Source: Takakia lepidozioides
Lineage: Eukaryota; Streptophyta; Takakiopsida; Takakiales; Takakiaceae
Direction: 5' to 3'
NCBI GenBank assembly: GCA_030704615.1
Contig: CM060733.1
Location: 73,594,001-73,658,000 of the forward strand
Length of the DNA stretch: 64,000 nt
Positions 58,490-64,000 of the stretch are shown piece after piece. Position numbers and translations under genes: made by a program. Each line of letters begins with the position of its first letter. Position 1 is the first letter of the stretch. A model generated the notes under the pieces. It was not told the DNA's origin. It made no database searches and was given only the letters and a program-made list of their open reading frames with translations.

Positions 58490-58650
58490 GGGGGGGGGCT
58501 GCTATTTCATGAGCCATGAGCCATGAGCGGCATGAGCCATGAGCAGAGTCATAAGTGTCGTAAAAAACATGAGTAGGACTATTTTCCATAAATGAGTGTC
58601 CGCGGGAATAGGGTTTAGGGTGTCACGGTCATAGGGGGAGAAGGACCTCC
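58490..58650 (-). mobile_element. Recurrent element terminus, copy 3 (inverted)
   Basis: Starts with a G run and GGGGGCTGCTATTTCATGAG, then GCCATGAGC repeats, then gggaatagggtttagggtg: the reverse complement of the termini at 11,990 and 18,926. The element therefore extends rightward to the end of the window. The flanking sequence at 58,430-58,489 is unrelated to the other two flanks. Confidence 0.62.
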
Positions 58651-58956
58651 CAATGAAGGAGGTTCGGCAATGTTTCTTAGAATTACATATTGAAAGACAA
58701 TGTTTCGCGAATGGTAGGGTGGTACTGCTCTGTACAATGGGGGCCCATTTCAGCCTACCAGCCACTTGCAAAATCCACCCACACTCCCAATCCCAAACGA
58801 AATGAGGAATGATGCATTCTGGGAACGATGGATACAGAATAGAAAAAAAAGACGGCACTATGGGGTTTTTATTGATCCACATGAATTGCATTTGAAGCAC
58901 GTTTACTGTGCTGATTGTGCAAACAAATCTTTAGCCCTGTGCCTTCTGAATAGAAG

Positions 58957-59330
58957 TCACGTTGTTAATGGGACTTCGACTGCTCTGAGAACTAGCTCAT
59001 GAGTCATCGGGCTCCTCCAGGTAAACTGGATTGCAGCCGTTGTACCGCCCCTGTTGATGTTCACCACAATGTCGTGCCCTTCAACCATACCACCATCGAA
59101 TATGGAAAGCTTCACGTTTTTGTCGTCCACACCAATGCGAATGTCCCCATACAATGGAGAAGAGGAGCGCACTCCTTCAGGAGTATACGTCTCTCCGATG
59201 GAGTCCACCTACGTCCACTGGCAGTAGTTCCACCGCAACAGCATAGCAGCCTCTTTCTCATCCACGGGGTATAGTTTGAAATCAGCCACCGAAGTCCATC
59301 CCCCGGATGGAAATTCGGCGCCGCATTTAC
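58957..59330 (-). pseudogene. Gene B, copy 2 (internal deletion)
   Basis: The C-terminal part is open from 59,208 to 58,957: SSSPLYGDIRIGVDDKNVKL, SIFDGGMVEGHDIVVNINRG and ELVLRAVEVPLTT. The 5' part (59,330-59,260) reads LISNYTPWMRKR and jumps straight to LLCCCGG/LLRWNCC sequence, so about 450 bp that in copy 1 encode the DCPFGGIDYAM to FERG region are deleted. A frameshift separates the two remaining parts. It is divergent from gene A copy 2, in the same arrangement as at 16.8-18.5 kb but inverted. Confidence 0.55.
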
Positions 59331-59489
59331 ATCGAAGGGGGGATGGACTTCGTCGTCTCGAGTGGCTATAGGCCCACCTGGCACTTACTGCCCATAGTTT
59401 GCATGGCAGGGAAGGAAACTGAAACGGCTACATTCATGGAGCAGCCAATCTTCATCCGTGCAGGTTCCTGTAGGGGGGGAATTTAAATG
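59300..59489. promoter_or_regulatory. Shared divergent promoter region of the second A/B pair with a hybrid palindrome
   Basis: At 59,307-59,335 GGATGGAAATTCGGCGCC is followed by GCATTTACAT: half type I, half type III, the inverted equivalent of the site at 17,630-17,656. It lies between gene B copy 2 (-) and gene A copy 2 (+). Confidence 0.45.
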
Positions 59490-60187
59490 TGCCCTGGAGT
59501 GTTTATGAGGAATTGCAGCGTTTGCTTGAACTTCTTCCAGCCACCGTGCTGCTGCCTCCTCCATCCGAGAGCTACTGTCATTGAGCGTACTCCGCTACTC
59601 TTTTTCAAGGATGTCGTGTCGTCGAAATCCTGCTGACTGCCCTTATCATGGCCACGATTATGCTATGTTCAAACCAGAATCGGGAGACATCATTGTCTGG
59701 CTCTCTATTTTCACAGACGCTTCTGGAATCAAGCGGGAGTCTTTGCGCGCAATGGAGTATTTGGAGGGCTATTACCGCTTTGAGCGAGGTGAGGGCGAGG
59801 GTCAATGCGGTCCGTGGGTCCTGAAAATTGTTGACCTCAATATACCAAGGTGGAATGGGATGTCGGACAGATCACGCACGGCCTCACTTTGGCGCTGGAA
59901 CTGCTGCCAGTGGACCAGGGAGGACGGCACCGGGGAAAACTATATTTGTGGAGTTCACTCCGCTCTTCCAATGTATAGAGACATTTCGGCTGAGTTGCAA
60001 AGACGAATTGCACGGGCACATGAGGCCCACAGTGACCTTGTCAATGTATGATGGTGGTATGATTGATGGGCATGACATTGTCATCAGCTCCACCAAGGGC
60101 ACCAGATCGACCACATTGCAGTTTACCTCGAGGTGCCGCATCAGTAATGAGCTTATTTTGAGGGCTATGGAAGTTCCGTCGACTTAG
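59490..60187 (+). pseudogene. Gene A, copy 2: unknown protein
   Basis: From about 59,580 the frame reads SVLRYSFSRMSCRRNPADCP, YHGHDYAMFKPESGDIIVWL, YYRFERGEGEGQCGPW and TASLWRWNCCQWT, then needs a shift near 59,970 to continue PTVTLSMYDGGMIDGHDIVI and ELILRAMEVPST with TAG at 60,185-60,187. The first part (59,490-59,580) is in another frame again. ATCAATAAAA at about 60,257 is a candidate poly(A) signal. It is closer to intact than copy 1. Family unknown; see gene B for the shared signature. Confidence 0.52.
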
Positions 60188-60454
60188 TGACGCCCATGTA
60201 GAAGGAGGAAGGGCTTAGATTTGTCTGGAGTTGCTAAATGTGAGACACCGTGTTCGATCAATAAAACAACCCATCGTACCTCACTTCTGTGTGCTTGTGT
60301 TTCATTGTGTTCAAGAACTTCCGTAATTGGCCCACTGTTTACAATTTGTGGTCTCATTTCTACAATGTGTCTGTCCATATGAATATACCAGAGTCAGCGA
60401 TATCAGAGTCCTGAGGTGAAAGAAATCCATGTATGAGTAAAAGGAAACATGTAT

Positions 60455-61525
60455 ATGCCGAAGCTCGGAAATTCGGCACCGCATTTCATTTTTCTCCATG
60501 CAACGATTTCTGGCAGCTCCCTTTCCTCCGTTGTGGTCGTAACGGAAATGTTGTACCGCATTTCATTTCTTGACATGGCATTACCATACTTCGAAATGGA
60601 AATGCGGCACCGCATTTCCATATTGGACCTTGAATTGTCCAAGCATGTCCAATCGCTAATGCTTGTCCATGTCCAAACTGGAAATGCGGCACCGCATTTC
60701 CATGTCCGTCATCAAAATTTCGTACTGGACAATGGAATGCGGCACCACATTTCCGGAGAGCACAATGGAATGTGGTGCCGCATTTCCGTCGAAGGGTCTG
60801 GAATTGGACAAACAACGATGTCCGTTCTGAAAATGCGGCACCGCATTTCCAGGTCCGTCATCAAAATTTCGTATTGGACAATGGAATGGGGTGCCGCATT
60901 TCCGTCCAACAAGACGGAATGCCCACACGGGTCTGGAATTGGACAAACAACGATGTCTGTTTTGGAAATGCGGCGCCGCATTTCCATGCTTGGCAATCGA
61001 AAGTTCTTATTGGACAATGTAATGCGGTGCCACATTTCCGTCAAAGGGTATGGAATTGGAGAAACAATGATGTCCGTTTTGGAAATGCGGCGCCGCATTT
61101 CCATGTACGTCATCGAAATTCTTATTGGACAATGGAATGCGGTGCCGCATTCTCGTCTAGCATCATGGAATGGGGAGCCGCATTTCCGTCGATGGGTCTG
61201 CAGTTGGAAAAACGTCCATCTCCAAAATGTAAATGCGGCATCGCATTTCCATGTTCGACCTCCGCATGCGGGGTGGCATATCCATTTACCTCCATGGAAG
61301 GAGCTGGCAATCGGCAAAACTGCCGTGTCGAAAACGGAAATGCGGCACCGCATTTCCGTTCGGCAGAACAGTTTCTGATGTCCAAACCATGAAACGGAAA
61401 ATTGTTCTTGCCCCGGTTTTGGAAATGCGGTGCCGCATTTCCAAAGGAGGTTTTTGTAGTTGCCACATTTCCGTTCCGACATGGAAATGCGGTGCCGCAT
61501 TTCCAATTTTGGGAGGGACGTGGTT
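60455..61525. repeat. Palindromic satellite type III, array b
   Basis: About 25 GGAAATGCGG-type palindromes separated by partly repeating spacers, such as GTCCGTCATCAAAATTTCGT and GGTCTGGAATTGGACAAACA. Located between the 3' ends of gene A copy 2 and methyltransferase copy 4, as array a lies between gene A copy 1 and methyltransferase copy 2. Confidence 0.93.
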
Positions 61526-61640
61526 TGGACGATGTTGTTGTTGAGAAGCACATGGGAGAGGGGACGTGAAGGACGGGGAGAATTTCCTTTATATACTCTG
61601 GAAGAGAATTTAAATGTACAGAGAGTTCATTAAAATTCTA

Positions 61641-62272
61641 TTAATCTTGAAAATCATCACTATCGTCGTCCTGTCCTTGACTGTCCTGCTCCGCCTCCAC
61701 CCCGTTATTGCCTTTCTCATCTCCAGCGGACTGCTCGTTGGCCAGGCTTTCGAAAATCCCATCTTCCCCTTGCGGAACCGACCATCTCACCTCCGTTGGG
61801 TCGTCGTCCTCCCTGTCTGCATCGCTCTCATCCGCTGAATCACATATGAACTTTCGCACCTGTCTACCTGTCTTAGCTGTTGCCAACTCTTTCCTTATCC
61901 TTCTGTCCTCCCTAGCCCTCTCCAAAATCTGCTCTACTTTACTGGGATTCTCACATCGTCTAATCGCTATATTTGCGAATTTAGCTGCATAACTAGGAAG
62001 GGAGTAGTCTTTCACCGGGCTCGTCATGAAGTCGGCCCTCGTAAAGAACGGACATTTTTCCTGGCAGGAAGTGTAGGCCCTACATGTTTCGACCCGGATC
62101 CTGGAATGCATGCAATCTCCTCCTGTAGACGCATCTGCTTCCTCCCCTTCGGCATTGGCCTACGTCCTAAGTAAAATTTTCGGAGCTTGCGACGATGTCT
62201 CTTCTCTGGTGCACACACTCCCTCCCTCTCAGGTTCGAGCATAAGAAGAATAGAGACAAGGAAAAGGGGCAA
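61641..62272 (-). CDS. ParB-like/methyltransferase-like gene, copy 4: deletion derivative joining first and last exons
   Basis: From 62,272 (ATG) the frame gives EKRHRRKLRKFYLGRRPMPK and MRLQEEIACIPG, homologous to exon 1 of copy 1 (RRKLKALYYGRRP, LKLQQEIPV). At about 62,100 the sequence TGCATTCCAG, still looking like a splice acceptor, joins directly to the last exon: RIRVETCRAYTSCQEKCPFF, SPVKDYSLPSYAAKFANIAI, a coiled charged segment (VEQILERAREDRRIRKELAT) and an acidic tail ending DDFQD with TAA at 61,641-61,643. The ParB-like and methyltransferase regions are absent. The last exon is open for 156 codons; one shift is needed between the two parts. It might yield a short protein or be dead. 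Arrays of type III lie on both sides. Confidence 0.55.
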
Positions 62273-62589
62273 AGAGTGCAGATGGAAAGGGCGCGAGAGG
62301 GGTCACTGAGTAGACACGACAAAAGAAGATGAAACGGCGGTGATGCACCACTTGGGTTCGAAAGGCTTGGACGAAAGTGTCTCCTCGTGGACTATGCATC
62401 ATTACAAAATTTGAATCATCAAGGGTACGCATACCGTCCGAAAAACAAACATCATTATCCAACGGTCAGGCCGCACCGCCTCCTGCCACTTCAGTCAGAT
62501 AAAGTGCAGACATGTGCCGCAATTCCGTTGGTCCACGTGTTCACATATCATGGCATTTCCGTCCCAGCGTCTGATGAGTTAGAGTGAAA
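62273..62589. other. Upstream region of methyltransferase copy 4
   Basis: About 320 bp between the copy 4 start and array c, the likely promoter and 5' UTR. No recognisable gene. Confidence 0.4.
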
Positions 62590-64000
62590 ATGCAAATGCG
62601 GCGCCGCATTTCCGTTAAATACCATCCCGAAGCTACACATACTGTACTTGTTGGACGAAAATGCGGCACCGCATTTCCGTTCCACCTTCACAGACCTTAG
62701 TTATTAAACGGAAATGCGGTGCCGCATTTCCGTCCCACAGCTCCATGCATGAGATACAAAAGGGAAATGCGGCGCCTCATTTCTGTTCTGGAATGTCAGA
62801 AGGTGCGACTCGGACGGAAATGTGGTGCCGCATTTCCGTTCCACCTTCACATACCTTAGTTGTTGAACGGAAATGTCATGCCGCATTTCCGTTCTTGAGA
62901 GTATGAAGGTCTCACCCGGACGGAAATACGGTGCCGCATTTCCGTCCCACAGCTCAATGCCTCACATACAAAATGGAAATGCGGCGTCGCATTTCCGTTC
63001 TGAATGTCGGAAGGTGTGACTCGGACGAAATGCGGTGCCGCATTTCAGTTCCGATGGAACACGATTTTCAGTCAGAACGGAAATGCGGTGCCGCATTTCA
63101 GTTCCGATGGTTCACGATTTTCAGTCAGAACGGAAATGCGGTACCGCATTTCCGTTCTGGAGAGTATGAAGGTCTCACGCGGGTGGAAATGTGGTGCCGC
63201 ATTTCAGTTCGGATGGTTCACGATTTTCAGTCAACGGAATGCGGAACCGCATTTCCGTTCTAGAGAGTATGAAAGTCTCAACCGGACGGAAATGCGGTGC
63301 CGCATTTCCGTCCCTCAGCTCCGTGCCTCAGATACAAAACGGAAATGCGGCGCCGCATTTCCATTCTGGAATGTCGGAAGGTGCGACTCGGACGAAAATG
63401 CGGTGCCGCATTTCAGTTCCCGTGGTTCATGATTTTCAATCAGAACGGAAATGCGGTACCGCATTTCCGTTCCACCTTCACATACCTTAGTTGTTGAACG
63501 GAAATTCCGTGCCGCATTTCCGTTCTGGAAAGTATGAAGGTTTCACCCGGACGGAAATACGGTGCCGCATTTCCGTCCCACAGCTCCATGCCTCACATAC
63601 AAAATAGAAATGCGGCGCCGCGTTTCCGTTTTGGAATGTCGGAAGGTGCGACTCGGACGGAAATGCGGTGCCGCATTTCAGTTCCGATGGTTCACGATTT
63701 TCAGTCAGAACGGAAATGCGGTACCGCATTTCCGTTCTAAAGAGTATGAAGGTCTCAACCGGACGGAAATGCCATACCGCATTTCCGTCCCTCAGCTCCA
63801 TGCCTCAGATACAAAACGGAAATGCGGCGCCGCATTTCCGTTGTGGAATGTCGGAAGGTGCGACTCGGACGGAAATGTTGTGCCGCATTTCAGTTCCAGT
63901 GGTTCATGATTTTCAATCAGAACGGAAAAGCGGTACCGCATTTCCGTTCCACTGTCACATACCGCACTTGTTGGATGGAAATGCGGCACCGCATTTCCAT
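62590..64000. repeat. Palindromic satellite type III, array c (runs off the window)
   Basis: More than 25 palindromes (GGAAATGCGG-N2-CCGCATTTCC form) with spacers of about 30 bp belonging to about five classes: GAGAGTATGAAGGTCTCAC, CCACAGCTCCATGCCTCA, GAATGTCGGAAGGTGCGACT, GATGGTTCACGATTTTCAGT and CACCTTCACATACCTTAG. The classes recur in a largely fixed order (a-b-c-d, sometimes e), a higher-order repeat. It lies upstream of methyltransferase copy 4, as the type I array lies upstream of copy 1. Confidence 0.94.

Noticed and set aside
62590-64000. CRISPR-like array (palindromic repeats with 30-bp spacers)
   Set aside because: Spacers recur in a few classes in fixed order, repeats vary, no cas genes, and the context is a eukaryotic genome. 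It is a higher-order satellite.

Overview
The window is nuclear DNA of a large, repeat-rich eukaryotic genome of the green (streptophyte) lineage. Evidence: GT-AG introns; a plant-type sphingosine kinase and a plant-type ABCC exon; CACTA (TNP2) and plant-L1-like elements; and an LTR element whose primer-binding site is TGGTATCAGAGC (initiator Met tRNA). A charophyte alga such as Chara would fit, but that is inference. There are no rRNA genes, tRNA genes, CRISPR arrays or prokaryotic operons.

Layout. 1-12.0 kb: a DDE-type transposase gene (-), a 2-kb palindromic satellite, then a decayed intron-rich gene (+) with a ParB/sulfiredoxin-like DGNHR motif and a permuted SAM-methyltransferase core; a different palindromic satellite sits in one intron. 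The unit ends at 11,990 in a recurring terminal sequence. 12.0-14.4 kb: LTR, PBS and gag of an LTR retrotransposon, then a 500-N scaffold gap. 14.9-18.9 kb: 3' part of a second methyltransferase copy (+), a third palindromic satellite, a divergently transcribed pair of unknown paralogous genes (here A and B), and the same terminal sequence. 18.9-27.0 kb: a CACTA transposase gene, a degenerate duplicated region, a solo LTR and a CACTA terminus, followed by a methyltransferase fragment (27.0-27.3 kb). 28.85-29.32 kb: C-terminal exons of an ABCC transporter (+). 30.0-48.3 kb: a sphingosine kinase gene (-) whose introns hold several LINE insertions. 49.4-56.2 kb: a plant L1-like LINE. 56.7-64 kb: retroelement debris, a second TNP2 fragment, then an inverted version of the 14.9-18.9 kb module (terminus, gene B, gene A, satellite, methyltransferase copy 4 (-), and another satellite running off the window).

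Main observation. Palindromic satellites of three related types share a core close to GGAAATNCGGC / GCCGNATTTCC. They repeatedly flank, or lie inside, genes that combine a ParB-like motif with a DNA-methyltransferase-like core. The same core occurs as a hybrid site in the shared promoter of the A/B pair. Three segments end in the same 20-base terminus. I read this as a family of composite mobile elements carrying their own methyltransferase and arrays of potential binding or modification sites. This is inference from layout and motifs only; most gene copies here are frameshifted or truncated.
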